DNA of 64,000 nucleotides from Rugalucina vietnamica (lineage: Eukaryota; Mollusca; Bivalvia; Lucinida; Lucinidae). The notes beneath the pieces are model-generated. The model saw nothing but the letters and a program-made list of their open reading frames with translations, ran no database searches and was not told where the DNA came from. Position 1 is the stretch's first letter. Each line of letters begins with the position of its first letter. This document shows positions 20,239-31,808 of this stretch, in pieces. Where the stretch lies: contig OZ024871.1 of NCBI GenBank assembly GCA_964017185.1, positions 30,232,488 to 30,296,487 on the forward strand. Reading direction: 5' to 3'. Both the position numbers and the translations under genes were made by a program.

Positions 20239-20284
<46 letters not shown>

Positions 20285-20450
20285 ATGATGCTCGCCGGAC
20301 TTGCCTTCCTTGCGTATTATTATTTGTGCCATTTTGTGTATTCCTTATATACTTGTAGCTATAGAATGCCGTTTCTATATCAGATAAACTATGCCCATCT
20401 TTCAAATTTATTTCATCGGTCACATAAATGCTACCTACAAATATTCTAAT
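20098..20450. repeat. Unclassified 350-bp repeat, copy 2, with poly(T) expansion
   Basis: Homologous to 18293-18622 but with a T run of about 44 bases at 20240-20283 where copy 1 has ordinary sequence. The Phe-rich frames here are artefacts of the homopolymer. Confidence 0.65.
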
Positions 20451-20574
20451 TTTCTACCTTGTTACGAGCAAGCGTAACTAGACAACACAGGTACAGCGAA
20501 AAACAACCAAGTCATTTAAACTTAACAATTTTAATTAAACAAATAAGCAAATAAATGTAGCAAATACATACAAA

Positions 20575-20695
20575 CAAATGAACAAATAAATAAATAAATA
20601 AATTAATTAATTAATTAATATTAATTAATTAATATTAATTAATTAATTAATTAATTAATTAATTGATAAATAAATAAATAAATAAAATAACTTAC
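20575..20695. repeat. (AAAT)n and (TTAA)n microsatellites
   Basis: ATAAATAAATAAAT followed by AATTAATTAATT runs and again TAAATAAATAAA. Confidence 0.9.
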
Positions 20696-21486
20696 TAATC
20701 AAATGTCAAATAAATCTTTGTCCCTCAAAATGTAAGTCCACAGGTATCCTCAATCCAGTATCCAGAATATGAGCACATGTATATCTAATCCACAACCAAA
20801 ACTATAAACTTTAAATCACTTCAAATTTCTGAATGCTTAAGACTGGATTGAGACCTATATATATATACCCGAGGAAAAATCAACTACCCTCTAGAAAATT
20901 ATAATAAACTGCTCGAGAACAGTACAGACAAATCTGTTTTGTTCTGTCAATGTCAAATGGTCAGGTGACATTGACAAAAGGTCATGAAGAATTTTCTTCA
21001 AAGTACCAGAGTATTTTAATTGAAAGATATTTTCTAGAAGATATAGAACATGTAATGTTTCTATTATACGGTGACAATAATAAATCACCTAATTCGAATC
21101 ACACAGATTCAACCAGAAGCTTCTATAATGTGCTAATAACTTCTTAATTATAATAATAGTTATAAAAAATTATCAATGACACAATTCTGTAAAGTTCTAG
21201 ACTATAAATTATAGAAACAAAGGAATATTATAAAAATGAAATATATATTAATCAAGGTTACTCCCCTTTGATTACCTAAACAAGTAAAGGATTAAATAAA
21301 ATATATCACTGTATATAACAACCTGAAGCACCGAATATTAACTTCCTTCAGAATCTGCAAATACAGAAAAGAAATAAAAGAAACAGGCGACTGAAAACAA
21401 TACGACGAATATATTAACAAGACTAATAACATAGGATATGCTTATTTCGGTTGTAACGTGTTCAAGATGCTTACCATTATGCACGT
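20696..21486. other. No gene recognised
   Basis: AT-rich; includes a TATATATATA run at about 20860 and the shared segment near 21343-21460. No splice-supported coding exon found. Confidence 0.4.
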
Positions 21487-22437
21487 TTTGCTTTATTTGG
21501 TGTTCCAAGGATCTAACAATTATTTTTATTTGCTATTACTGCAGCAGGTGTTGTGCTGTGTGGCGGCCCTAAAAATTCTTACCGTACCATGATCATCCAT
21601 AGTGCAGATTATATTTTTATTTTGATCCATTGGGGTCAGTGAATATATTTGGAATATTTCAAATATATTGTACGTTAAGAATCATCTTCTTAAAGGGAAA
21701 GGCACGGTTGAAATATAATGCATCTTTCATGAAAGTACTTTCCTTCCTCAACAATATGATACAAGTTTTATTAAAATCCGATGGAAATTAAGAAAGTTAT
21801 GTTGGTTTGAGTATTCATTGATTTCTGTTTATGGAGGCGGCCATCTTGGATATTCATGAGGCTTTATGACGTCATAAAGCCCTAATTAAATATGCGTAAT
21901 CAATATTAATGAAACGCTTTGAAAATGTTTCAGTTAATTTTTGTTTTAATGTTTTATACAACAGATTAACTATCAATTCCGGCCATTTTTTGCCAGTTTA
22001 TTTCTGACATACAAAATTTATTCATTGTTTATGGTTTTACAGTTTTCTCATTAAATATTCAAAATGGCGGCCAAAAGTCACTTCGTTCCAAAATTTCAAA
22101 TGACAGTATCTCACTAATTCCTTAGCCGATTTGAACAAACTTTGCACCAAAATGTTTGCTTTGATCAGTTCTTTAATTGAAATTGTATTGTTTAATAATA
22201 TAGCATTCTCCTTTAACAGTATTTTGATTATTTGCCCCCTTTGGGAATATGAGGCTTTGATTTAGACTACACAGATGTAAATTCTTGAAATTGCAGCAAA
22301 AACATCTGACTTTCGCTGCCAGTTCTGTAAAGGGTCACTGATGAAGGTTCATTACCCGAAATTGTACAATATGGCCCATCTTCTCGCTTTGAATGTTTAA
22401 CTGCTTCCAAAGGATCTAACAATTATTTTTATTTAAA
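21487..22437. repeat. Inverted 366-bp repeat split by a MITE
   Basis: Both edges read AGGATCTAACAATTATTTTT. Between them the 366-bp repeat runs in reverse orientation ('gtgcagattata', 'gaaggttcattacccg') and is interrupted at 21694-22212. Confidence 0.7.
21694..22212. mobile_element. TTAA-flanked MITE
   Basis: TTAA on each side (21690-21693, 22213-22216); ends AGGGAAAGGCACG and CGATTCTCCT-like GCATTCTCCT are short imperfect inverted repeats. 519 bp, no transposase. The interrupted host repeat provides the empty-site comparison (copy at about 9875). TTAA duplication is used by piggyBac and Kolobok groups; which one is not decided. It contains the palindrome GGCTTTATGACGTCATAAAG. Confidence 0.7.
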
Positions 22438-22814
22438 GGTTATATTACTTGTCAGATTGTTTTTAATGTCCAACATAATTAACAAACAATTTAAAGGATC
22501 TCGTAACTAGCAGCTGGAATACTTTTAGACAATCTCGTATTCATTTGAGAGCATTCAAAAGCTGCATAACCCGAAAGAAAGATATGGTCTAATCCAGCCT
22601 CTGGCTTACCCATATGGACATGTTAAGCATTCTATTATAGTCATCGGATAGTCGAGTACACACAATAAATAGCCCATTATTCTATTTGTTTGTCTAGAAG
22701 GACAAAAGGATCCTGAATTTTGCTAAATATGTACTCGTGCATGTGCTTTATATTTAATTTCTTGACAGAATCACGTGTTAAAAGAGACAACACCGTTAAT
22801 CACTCATGCAATTG
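22438..22814. other. No feature recognised
   Basis: Unique-looking AT-rich sequence between repeats. Confidence 0.4.
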
Positions 22815-23046
22815 GAGCCGCATCGTGAGGAAACCGGAATTTGGCCTATGCGAAAACAAAGGCGCAGATCAGCTTCGCAGTAACTGCGAAGCTGATCAGC
22901 GCCTTTGTTTTCGCCACTCGGATAGTACAATTCCTCTTCTTAAATCCGAAATTTCAAGCTGCTAGCCCTTGTCTGTAACTGTACAGGCCGATTTATGTCG
23001 GACCTGGTCGGAAACCCCGAAGACCGGTTTTCTCGCGTCGAGGCTC
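22815..23046. mobile_element. GAGCC hairpin MITE, subfamily B
   Basis: Ends GAGCCGCATCGTGAGGAAAC and AGACCGGTTTTCTCGCG plus TCGAGGCTC; flanked by aatt on both sides allowing one extra base at the left. The central palindrome GATCAGCTTCGCAGT / AACTGCGAAGCTGATC is perfect. Confidence 0.85.
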
Positions 23047-23224
23047 AATTATTTTTAATTTGATTATTGGAATATCTGTTGCAATCAAGAAAATAGTTCT
23101 GGTTTTGGTGACAATTGAGGTATGCTGAATTATTGACATGTCGACATGTTTTGCAATTTTTTTATTAGCAATATGTAAACTTGTAAATTGGAGCCATTGG
23201 ACAAAATTACTATAAACAAAGGAT

Positions 23225-23470
23225 GAAAAGCAAGCAATGATCAGGAAATGATGAATCAGGTATCTTTTCAGATACTTACACAAAGAGAACATATCGTAAG
23301 CCGAGTGAACAGCTATTTCCCAATAGGCGGCTACTCAGTTTCCCGAACTTAACTAAATACATGAAAACGTACATACGGTACAAACAGCACAAAATTTAAC
23401 ACCAAGCATAAAATAATTAGAACCACAATAGAAGTATCGCCTTGGAACGATCCGTTATATACAATTAAGC
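23225..23470 (-). mobile_element. Detached retroelement tail
   Basis: Same orientation as 7205-7510: 'agcaatgatcaggaaatg', 'gtaagccgagtgaacagc', 'agtatcgccttggaacgatc'. A part near the tip is missing. Confidence 0.65.
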
Positions 23471-23833
23471 TTAGACTATAAAATGTTCCTTGTTAAGGAA
23501 TTTCCCAGTTAAGGCATTAACTGAGAATTTGTTTCTTGTCAATTATTTCATATATTGCAAATGCTTTTCTGAGAAATTATGGAAATTCATGACTAATTAC
23601 TGATCAACTAATTTTAAACAGGTACGTGAGTAGTAATGGGTAGCACTACCCATTACTACTTACGTGGAAAATATGCTGACACATACCTTGTGCTCAGTGC
23701 TCGTAAAAATTATTTTCTGGTGTACTGAACTGTTCAAGCTAGGATCATACTGTCAGTCGGTTCGCCTTTCAAATCGCCCATAACCATAATTATTCCTGAA
23801 ACAAAACTAGAAACATTATTTAGATCTCAATTT

Positions 23834-24067
23834 GAGCCACCTCGTGGGAAAACCAACAATGTGGTTTCCGAACAGGTCCGACACAAATCGACCTGTACAG
23901 TCACAGAAAAGAGCTAGAAGCTTGAAATTTCGGATTTAAGTAGAAGAAGAATTGTACTATCCGAGTAGCGAAAACAAAGGCGCTGATCAGCTTCGCGGTT
24001 ACCGCGAAGCTGATCTGCGTCTTTGTTTTTGCATATGCAGTTTGTTGGTTTTCCCATGAGGCGGCTA
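23834..24067. mobile_element. GAGCC hairpin MITE
   Basis: GAGCCACCTCGTGGGAAAAC at the left, GTTTTCCCATGAGGCGGCTA at the right; central palindrome GATCAGCTTCGCGGT / ACCGCGAAGCTGATC perfect. Confidence 0.85.
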
Positions 24068-25055
24068 ATTTCTCTTTCGGTTATTTTGATATTTCTTGTG
24101 GCTTTGTTTCGGGAAAAAATACGCAGGTTTTCCCAGCGAATTCAAAGATGAGAACTACTTATTTAAAATTCTTACATTCTTGTCATGAAAATTTAAAAAA
24201 GAAGAAAATGGATTGTTGCATACTTGAATACAAGTACTTCATATTAAATATTTTGCCGAATAAAGGAAATGTTATCCTTTCTTCTTGGTCGAATACTACA
24301 ACTTCTGTTTCATTTTAGAAGCAGGTTTCGTACAACTCACAATTATTTTAGATGAGACTGCTTAATACCACTTTACGGAATAAATCAAAGGAACACCATC
24401 TGAATTCAAAATATGACCGTTCCGGTATTTAAATCTTTGGTGAGTTATGCCTACCCACATGTAATTATGTATATGTATTGTCATTAAATTTCTAATAAAT
24501 AAATACCTACCCACAATCGATTGGTATGGAAAAATCACAAACAATCTTCGAGTCCATCTTTCGGAGAAAAAAAAAAAGACGGTTAAAAACTCGGAAGACG
24601 AAATGTTGGGAATTAGAGTTCGATTAAAAGAAAATTTTTGCGTGACTATCTTTTTTACATTGTAGAAATGCTTTATTATAACAAATATATCTACTCTGAA
24701 ATAATCAATTGGTATATGCTTCTAAAGTTTGGATATATTTAATAGAAACATAAGATATGTAAAAGCTGGGAATAAATAACTCCTAATTATACGCAAAAGT
24801 ACGCATCATACGTACCTGTCTTAATATATAACGTCCTGTCTCTATTTTCATTAATTTCATTATCTTTTTATTATTTCATATTTTATATTGAAAATACGCA
24901 TATTTGTCATATTTCCAAAGAAAATTTTGAAATCTAATGTCTGGTATTTTATAGTTGTAGATATGCCAAATATCAAATACAAGTATATATTCATCCAGAT
25001 CTTTTCAGAGAAAATAAATTAACCTTTTACATAGCTTTAAAAACCTTTGTATACG
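24068..25055. other. About 1 kb without recognised features
   Basis: Very AT-rich; short frames only. Confidence 0.4.
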
Positions 25056-25260
25056 AGGGTCATCAAATAAGTTCTGACAATGGCTTTATAAATCAAAACC
25101 TATTATTCTAGGATGCAGTTCAGTTATACACACATGTACCTAAGAATGTATGGTCCTACATTATCTTGAAAAATATTTGTCAAGCTGTCACTGCACCGGT
25201 TGCTAGGCAACTAAAGATCAGAAGATAACGGGTCATGGCCGCGACATTATATACCGTTAT
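25056..25260 (+). mobile_element. mariner-like left end
   Basis: TACGAGGGTCATCAAATAAG after a TA is the form of mariner terminal inverted repeats. No transposase and no matching right end were found nearby, so it is a solo or decayed end. The right limit is approximate. Confidence 0.45.
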
Positions 25261-25674
25261 AAGGCTTTAATTTCAAAAGTCTTATGCATTTATTAGTCCA
25301 ATTTTATATATTTTGGGTAATAAACAGTAGGATCAGTAGTTATTAAACCGACGCTGTCTCTTGAACCTTTAAAACCAGCTAAAGCAAAAGCACATGGGTC
25401 TAAGCATAAGAAACATAATGAATACTTATTCTGTACAATGAGTCAACAGACTGAATAAAAATATCCTCTTGCATTAGTCTACTACATTTGTAAATAAATA
25501 TGCATTCATCGTTTTTATTTTATTTTTTCTGTATTTACAGATTCGAAAAGAACTCTCCTTTTTAGAGACTTATAAGCCTCTGGTAGGAACTTGCTACTCA
25601 ACTGAAGGCTTATTTCAAGGTAGAAAACAAACTAAAATTTTCATTAAAAAACTATCTGTAGTTTTTTTTCCTCG
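25261..25674. other. No feature recognised
   Basis: AT-rich spacer. Confidence 0.35.
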
Positions 25675-26130
25675 GCGGCACTTCTGTTGTGGTTCTAAGT
25701 ATTTTGTGTTTTGGTGTCATGGGTGTTGAATGCTCGTGCTATTTGCACCTTAAGTCCCAGTTCCACTGCGCTTACGATCGCTTAAGATCGCAATACGATT
25801 GTCTTAATATTAATTTGGGGGTCATTTCTTTGACCTCGATATGCAAAGTAAAAAAAGCAGAAACACTTTGGAAAACATTTTACAAATTTTGCATAATACG
25901 CGCAGTCTTATCAGTAAACGATTCAGTGGGACCGGCACTTTATATACATTTTTGGTTAAGTGGCCACCTTTTGGGAAATACGTAGTAGCTGTTTACTCGG
26001 CTTACGATTTGTTCTATTTGTATTAGTACATGGATGTCAACTTTTTTAGGTTTTTTTTCCACCTCGTTTTTTTTTGAGTGGGCCTTTCGTTCTGACTGCT
26101 CCATTTCCTGATCATTGCTTACTTTTACAT
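25675..26130 (+). mobile_element. Detached retroelement tail with an insert
   Basis: Tail words 'cacttctgttgtggttctaa', 'gtagctgtttactcggctta', 'catttcctgatcattgctta' occur in order, but about 200 bp near 25740-25950 are foreign to the family. Confidence 0.6.
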
Positions 26131-26225
26131 TTTAAACGTCCAGTGAAATAAGTTTGAAAACTCAGCATCTTTACCGATCTTTAAATATTATCGTAGCACA
26201 TTCTTCTATGCCATATGACTAATAA

Positions 26226-26645
26226 ATTTGCACCGGATAATGCGTAGGTCAAAGGGAAATAATTTGTACTTGATACAGTAAGGCGTGTGCACGTGTGATA
26301 AATCAGTACTTGATAATGCGTATGTCAAATGGGAATTTTATTTGTACTTGACAATGCGTATGCCGAATGTGATATACCCGTATATTTACTTGATAATGCG
26401 TTGGTCATATGCGAACTACATGTGCTTGTACTTGATAAGGCGTATGCCGAAGTACTCGATATTGCGTAAGTCAAATGGGAATAGTTTGTACTTGATAAGG
26501 TGTATGACCAATATGATAAATACTCGATAATGCGTGAGTCAAACGGGAATTATTTGTACTTGATAGTGCGTATGCCGAATGTGATATATCTGTATTTGAT
26601 AATGCGTTGGTCGTGTAATTTTAATCTCTACTTGACAAGACGTAT
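26226..26645. repeat. Degenerate minisatellite (TTGATAATGCGTATG)
   Basis: About ten diverged units with 'tacttgataatgcgtatg' alternating with 'tcaaatgggaat' or 'ccgaatgtgatata' segments. Spacing is 35-60 bp. Confidence 0.75.
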
Positions 26646-26840
26646 ATCTTGTAATTATCGTCTCACTGTTTATTATGAGTTTGATAAAAATGCAAGGTAT
26701 TGATTGTCGTATGCAGGCATGTTAATATTTGTAGATTAAAATAACCCGTTTAAATATGGTGGTTAAATTATCTTCTTTTTTTTTAATTTCTTACCTGATT
26801 TAAGAATAAATTTCCGTACCTTGATAAATAATCGTTTTAA

Positions 26841-27060
26841 CTCATTTAAGCCTGGCGTCCCTTTTATGGGACATAGGCAAACAGAATAGCCCCAGATGTG
26901 ACGCCGCAGAACGCGGCGTCCCATCTGGGGCTATTCTGTTTGCTTAGAGAATTTTCATAAAAAAATGAATAAAATTTAAAAATCACTCCTGATGCCCCTA
27001 AAATTGAAAGTAGACTCATCCAATTGATAATGATGGGAAAATCCATTCGTCAAATATGGG
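26841..27060. mobile_element. TTAA-flanked hairpin MITE (piggyBac-like)
   Basis: TTAA on both sides (26837-26840, 27061-27064); ends CTCATTT / AAATATGGG, i.e. CYC termini as in piggyBac elements. 220 bp. The hairpin of AACAGAATAGCCCCAGATG with its complement has a loop of CGCAGAACGCG type. Homologous to 13848-14057. Confidence 0.75.
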
Positions 27061-27064
27061 TTAA

Positions 27065-28369
27065 TACCAAACAGATTCCTGCTGTCCTGTAACTCTGTTC
27101 GATGATTGTCAATGCCCCCTGGATAGATCTGTCAAGAACGAGGTAGTTTCCTGAAATATAAAATTATTTATTTGATTTCACTTTATAATATGATATGGCG
27201 TTTATTATAATATTAATTGAAGGAAGTTTTGCATCGCATACCTTATTTTATAACATAGTCGGAAAGAATTTGAATAGGTGTATGCAAAAAGCTTATAAGG
27301 GGCCACGAGCTCTTGGCAGGAGCATATAATCTCTCAGAGATTATAGGCTGGTGTATGATAAAAGAAATAAAAGGAAAAGAGTAAAGATGCATTTTTCTGT
27401 AAATACTGAAAAATTGCAACTTGATAAAATTGCACAAGAAGTTGCGGAGTCCAGACGCCATTTTCGTTTTCAAATGCATACGCAAGTGATCCCAAACCAC
27501 TGATTAGGCTACGTCAAAAAGCTACCGCTCTTTAAGTCTACGGCCGAGAGTACGCCTCATTTTCAAATGGAAATACTAATATATAGACCAAAATAGCACT
27601 TACCTTTTGGCTGTCTGCTTCAAGTTACAAACTGAAAGTCGTCCTATCTAAATTACAATTCTATATATATAAGTGGAACAGACTTACTTGCTGCAGGAGA
27701 CGAGGTCATGTCTAATGTCTCTTTAAAATAGTAACAACCTTGCGACAACGTGATGCAAAATATTGCTGAGGCAATGAATGCGACCTTGTCGGGTATCACT
27801 GCCATTAGATAGAAAGTATAATGTTGGTCCATGTGTGCTTTTGGTCAGTAAAATGCTTTAAATCTTCGACAATGTTAGAAACTAGGAATGAGACTATTAT
27901 GTTTAATTTTTCAGACCCCACCATCTAAAGACGTCAATCACTTGTGATGATGTATCGTGAATAAGTGTTTGACCCTGCATAATGTAGATATAGGTCGGAG
28001 CACAGAAGCAAAGAGGGGATATTGACGATGTGGGCCTGAGGTATGACTACTCTTTTAGTAAGTATACTTAAGGAATAAAGAAACGCAACAAACACTTTTG
28101 GTTATTGTAGGCTGGCTTTGTAATGCAAGCATATGCTGTAACTGATGTTATTACATGACAGCAGTATCCAAACGTCAAATTACAGCAGGTAAAGCCACTA
28201 TGTCGGTCACGTATGCTTGATGGCGTGCGCTTAACCTCTTAGACTCACATTAGCACACCGTTGAAACAAGATCATTTAAAATCAAATTTGAACCAAAACC
28301 AATTTTATTGCAAATGTGATTGCAGAAGTGACCATTGACCCGTTGGTAGCATTATGTTAATCTTTGGGA
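27065..28369. other. 1.3 kb without recognised genes or repeats
   Basis: Unique-looking sequence; several short frames without splice or motif support. Confidence 0.4.
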
Positions 28370-28790
28370 CGTTTAACGTCACCAACGTCAATACCAAAAT
28401 AAGCACTGGATGCCCAATATCTTCACTACCTGTGACGTCATTGTTGCTTGAATAGCATGCCGTGTCGTCTGTTTGTTCGATAAATACCGTATAAGCCCAC
28501 ATCGAATGGCCCACATCGAATAATCTAAATGACGTTAATGGATCATTGTTCATTATTTTGCACTTATGCATTCCGTTCACCAGTTTTAACTTAACATTTG
28601 ATGGCACCCAAGTATGCAATTACCTCAATCGTTATTGCACATTATCAAGTCGACGTCAAATAACCAAACTAACACAGAATTTGGCATCTTCCACATCGCC
28701 CCGACGTTTACGTCACAATTCACAAATGATTTGCTTTTTCTTTGGATTTTGACGTTTTGACGTTAATCTTATCAATGAAATGACGTTTTC
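28370..28790. promoter_or_regulatory. Cluster of CRE/ATF-like ACGTC motifs
   Basis: About ten ACGTC/GACGT words in 420 bp, including the full palindrome TGACGTCA at 28434-28442, with others at about 28376, 28386, 28529, 28652, 28701, 28709, 28751, 28758 and 28781. CREB/ATF proteins bind TGACGTCA. Whether this is an enhancer, a promoter of the exon at 29095 or an unusual repeat cannot be told. Confidence 0.35.
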
Positions 28791-29094
28791 TCATTTCATC
28801 ACATGTCACAAGCACTCTGCAAGACACTTCTAAAATAATTTTTACTAAAACATCAAAAACCTACGTTACAGTTGAATGTTTATGCGTTGCGTATTTTAAT
28901 TCCTTAAGTATATTAACGACGCGTATATATTGTCTGTCTCCACTTTTAATGTCCAAGCCTATCTAATCGCATGCGTTACTCTTTAAAATGTATTGAGTGT
29001 CTGGCTAGTTTAATATTGACATCAATTTTGAAAGCGTGTATATACATTAGACCACGAGAAGTCGGCGTAAATAGTGACTGTTTTCTTTTTGCAG

Positions 29095-29183
29095 GATTCA
29101 GTGGCAAAGAGGGTGTTCTACATGCAGACGGACCTCAACTGAAAACTGATATAAGTAAAATGTACATTGCAGAAGATGGATAA
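29095..29183 (+). CDS. Putative last exon of an unidentified gene
   Basis: Acceptor TTTTCTTTTTGCAG, open frame GFSGKEGVLHADG / PQLKTDISKMYIAEDG, then TAA, and AATAAA repeated at 29257-29273, about 75 bases later. That arrangement is typical of a terminal exon. I do not recognise the peptide and could not find the upstream exons. It could be a chance frame. Confidence 0.4.
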
Positions 29184-29349
29184 TGCTTCATATACTGAAC
29201 AGCAGACTACCGTGACATTTACTACATTGCATGTGTTTGTGGACAACGATTTTCGTCAAATAAATAAATAAATCAATGCCGTTCCGATTTTGGTTGTTCA
29301 ATCACAGCCAGACTAGAGGATATGGAAATAAATTTTAGATTTATTTTTC

Positions 29350-29500
29350 GTTGAATATAGGGATCAACCATGGTTTTCTGTGTTCAAACATTCGATGGAT
29401 CACGAGGAAGGTGTTTGAACACAAGGCCGCAGGCCGCGTGTTCAAACACCTTCCGAGTGATCCAGCGAATGTTTGAACACTGAAACAAACCATGGTTGAT
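29350..29500. repeat. Large inverted repeat (fold-back), GTTTGAACAC arms
   Basis: Arms of about 60 bases: GATCAACCATGG and GTGTTCAAACATTCG, GATCAC..GGTGTTTGAACAC on the left match their complements on the right around the loop GGCCGCAGGCC. GTTTGAAC words recur to 29720. It is followed at 29503 by TATTCTTGCAT, which has its complement at 29762. Confidence 0.75.
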
Positions 29501-29502
29501 CG

Positions 29503-29772
29503 CTATTCTTGCATTTTCACTCTAATCCACTAAAATAACATTAACAACGTAAAAACTCACCGAAAACCGCGCAGCTTCTTCAACGTCGGCCATTTTGTTT
29601 CTACAAAACACATGACGTCACGTCGCATTGACCAATGACGTCGGCCAAAACCCATGTTCAAACGGCACGTGAATTTCATGATTTGAACATGGGTTTTGCA
29701 GTTTGAACACGGCTTTCGACCAATCGAAAACGGCTTCAAACAGCCATGCGCATTGATATCTATGCAAGAATA
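29503..29772. mobile_element. Possible MITE with TATTCTTGCAT ends
   Basis: TATTCTTGCAT and ATGCAAGAATA are exact inverted ends about 270 bp apart, with GTTTGAAC words and CRE-like TGACGTCA inside. It may form one element with the fold-back to its left. Confidence 0.4.
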
Positions 29773-29824
29773 AAGGAATAAAGAAAGGAACGTTGAAGCA
29801 TACTTTGTCCTGTTCTTTTCCATT

Positions 29825-29827
<3 letters not shown>

Positions 29828-29866
<39 letters not shown>
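29828..29866. repeat. (GA)n microsatellite
   Basis: GA dinucleotide run of about 38 bases. Confidence 0.9.
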
Positions 29867-29868
<2 letters not shown>

Positions 29869-30204
29869 TATATCCATGCCACTCCCCCCATTATATGTCA
29901 AGGTGGATATTTTAGCTTAGAAATCAATAGTGATCACGTGAGATAATTAAATGTCCTACTCCCTAGTGTAATGTAGTGATGGGGTATGGTGGACATCATT
30001 TTGGACAGAAAAAGGAGGAGAAAACTCCGTAGCCACTACCTGCAAAAATTAAAGGCCTAGCCGATTTTCTCATGGTAATGCTCACTGGAGATCGTTTAAA
30101 ACACATCAATAATAAAGACAGCATCTGCTGTTGATCAAAATGAATTCAGAATTATTCAAATTTCGTCTTTCATCAAATGGATTTTTTCTCACAAGAGATG
30201 AAAC

Positions 30205-30441
30205 GAGATGTGTGTCTCAATAAACCGGATTTTTGCATATGCGAAAACAAAGACGCAGATCAGCTGTGCAGTAACTGCACAGCTGATCAGCGCCTTTGTT
30301 TTCGCTCCATGGGTAGAACACTTTCTCCCCTACGTAGATCCGAACTTTAAGATTCTAGCTTTCTCGTGTGAGTGTACATAGGCCAGCTTGTGTCAGACCA
30401 GGTCGGAAATCCGGAAGACCGGTTGTCTCTCGTCGGGGCTC
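30205..30441. mobile_element. GAGCC hairpin MITE, subfamily B, altered left end
   Basis: Right end GACCGGTTGTCTCTCGTCG plus GGGCTC; core GATCAGCTGTGCAGT / AACTGCACAGCTGATC perfect. The left terminus is replaced by 'gagatgtgtgtctcaataaa', which also occurs just outside the right end (30446-30468). Confidence 0.75.
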
Positions 30442-31523
30442 AAATGAGATGTGTGTCAATAAACCACACACCATTAAAATATGACCTACATGGTGGATGA
30501 AGAAGAATAAATATATATTTCTGGTAATGGGGTAACTTAACAATATACATTTGGCGCCCGACCGACCATACCTGAAAACCTGTAAAGCCAGATGATAAAG
30601 AAAATACGCACTGGGGATGGTTCTTTTTCCCAGTAATACAAGACGGGGTTGAACCCACCCAGCGTTACTCACATGGGTGATTCAAATGATGCTACTTGTG
30701 TTGCCGCCCGAGTCATTTGTGTACCATCACATACAAAATCCTGCCGTCGTCCCGAGTATAAGGTCGACGGTCGTGAAAATGATACTAGTGCTTTTGCTGT
30801 CGCCTGAGACATGTTACGACTATCGATGTACAAGGATTTGACCACATTGCCTTATAAACCTTACAAGCACGACATGACCTTTCTCCCTTTTATAAAGTGA
30901 ACTGTGCCTGTACTTTAAAGTAACTCCGTACTATTGATTGTAAAAAAGCACACCAAGAAGATCGTTGTACCATCGGACATTTTTCTGCCTCTGTCTATGA
31001 CCGCACGTGACCGAGTATGACCTCTAGTGACACAATTTGCTCGACTCCAATAGGGCATCAACACGCAATCGGAAGAGTTCATTTCTCGGAGTCAACTTTT
31101 TCTCCCATTCATTCACCTTAGTTATATAACACAATGTCCTGAAAGTACAAGTACTATCAACACTGAAAAGAAAATGTCGAGGGCTTAATTCGCCACAGAC
31201 AGGAGCGCCTATTACGTAAATAACGCGCCTTTAAAGGAAGAGCTTCAAAATAGTTAACAGAATAACAAAATTAGAAAGCTAAAATGGCTCACCTCACTAA
31301 CTCTTCTTATTATTATTTAAAATACAAGTACACGTTTATAGGACTGACGGCTTATCAGTTACTAGCATCTAGTAAAAATACAACATGAAGTATAGGGAAA
31401 ATCCCGCCCACTTTTTCAAACTCTTGGCGTGAGTCTCTATGGTAATAGAGTTGCTTTAAAACTGTTAAGTCATGGCTACGTAGAGAAGTCACCAAGCAGC
31501 CCATCTCTTTCTCCGTCTCGATG
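30442..31523. other. 1.1 kb without recognised genes
   Basis: Mixed composition; a frame at 30355-30672 (-) runs partly through the MITE and was not called. Confidence 0.4.
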
Positions 31524-31808
31524 CATTATGAAAACTTGTAAATGCAATATACAGATTTCCCCCCAGAAGAAAAAAAAATATATGAATATTTCATTGAAAA
31601 AATAAAATTTGATTTTTTAAATATTTTAGCTCAAAACATATCTTGTGGGTACACGTCAGACTGACCAACTAAAATACAAGTACTCAAGAATACCTACAAT
31701 GTATGTTTTGGATCAAAAATAAAAAAATTAGGAATACCCCTGCATACCCCAGTTTTTCTATATAAAATTTGGGAATCAGTGGGTATTCATTGCATGGTTT
31801 GCGTGATG
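31524..31808. mobile_element. GAACCGCCTC palindromic MITE, copy 4 (diverged)
   Basis: Ends CATTATGAAAACTTGTAAAT and CATTGCATGGTTTGCGTGATG less one base; the central palindrome is largely replaced, but 'gtgggtacacgtcag' and 'ggaatacccctgcatacccc' remain. Confidence 0.65.

Noticed and set aside
20198-20449. Phe-rich membrane protein frames, also at 42664-42873
   Set aside because: Homopolymer T runs translated as Phe; neighbouring copy of the repeat lacks the run.
20460-21170. Possible LTR with TATATATATA promoter
   Set aside because: No matching second terminal repeat, no internal coding region and no target duplication found.
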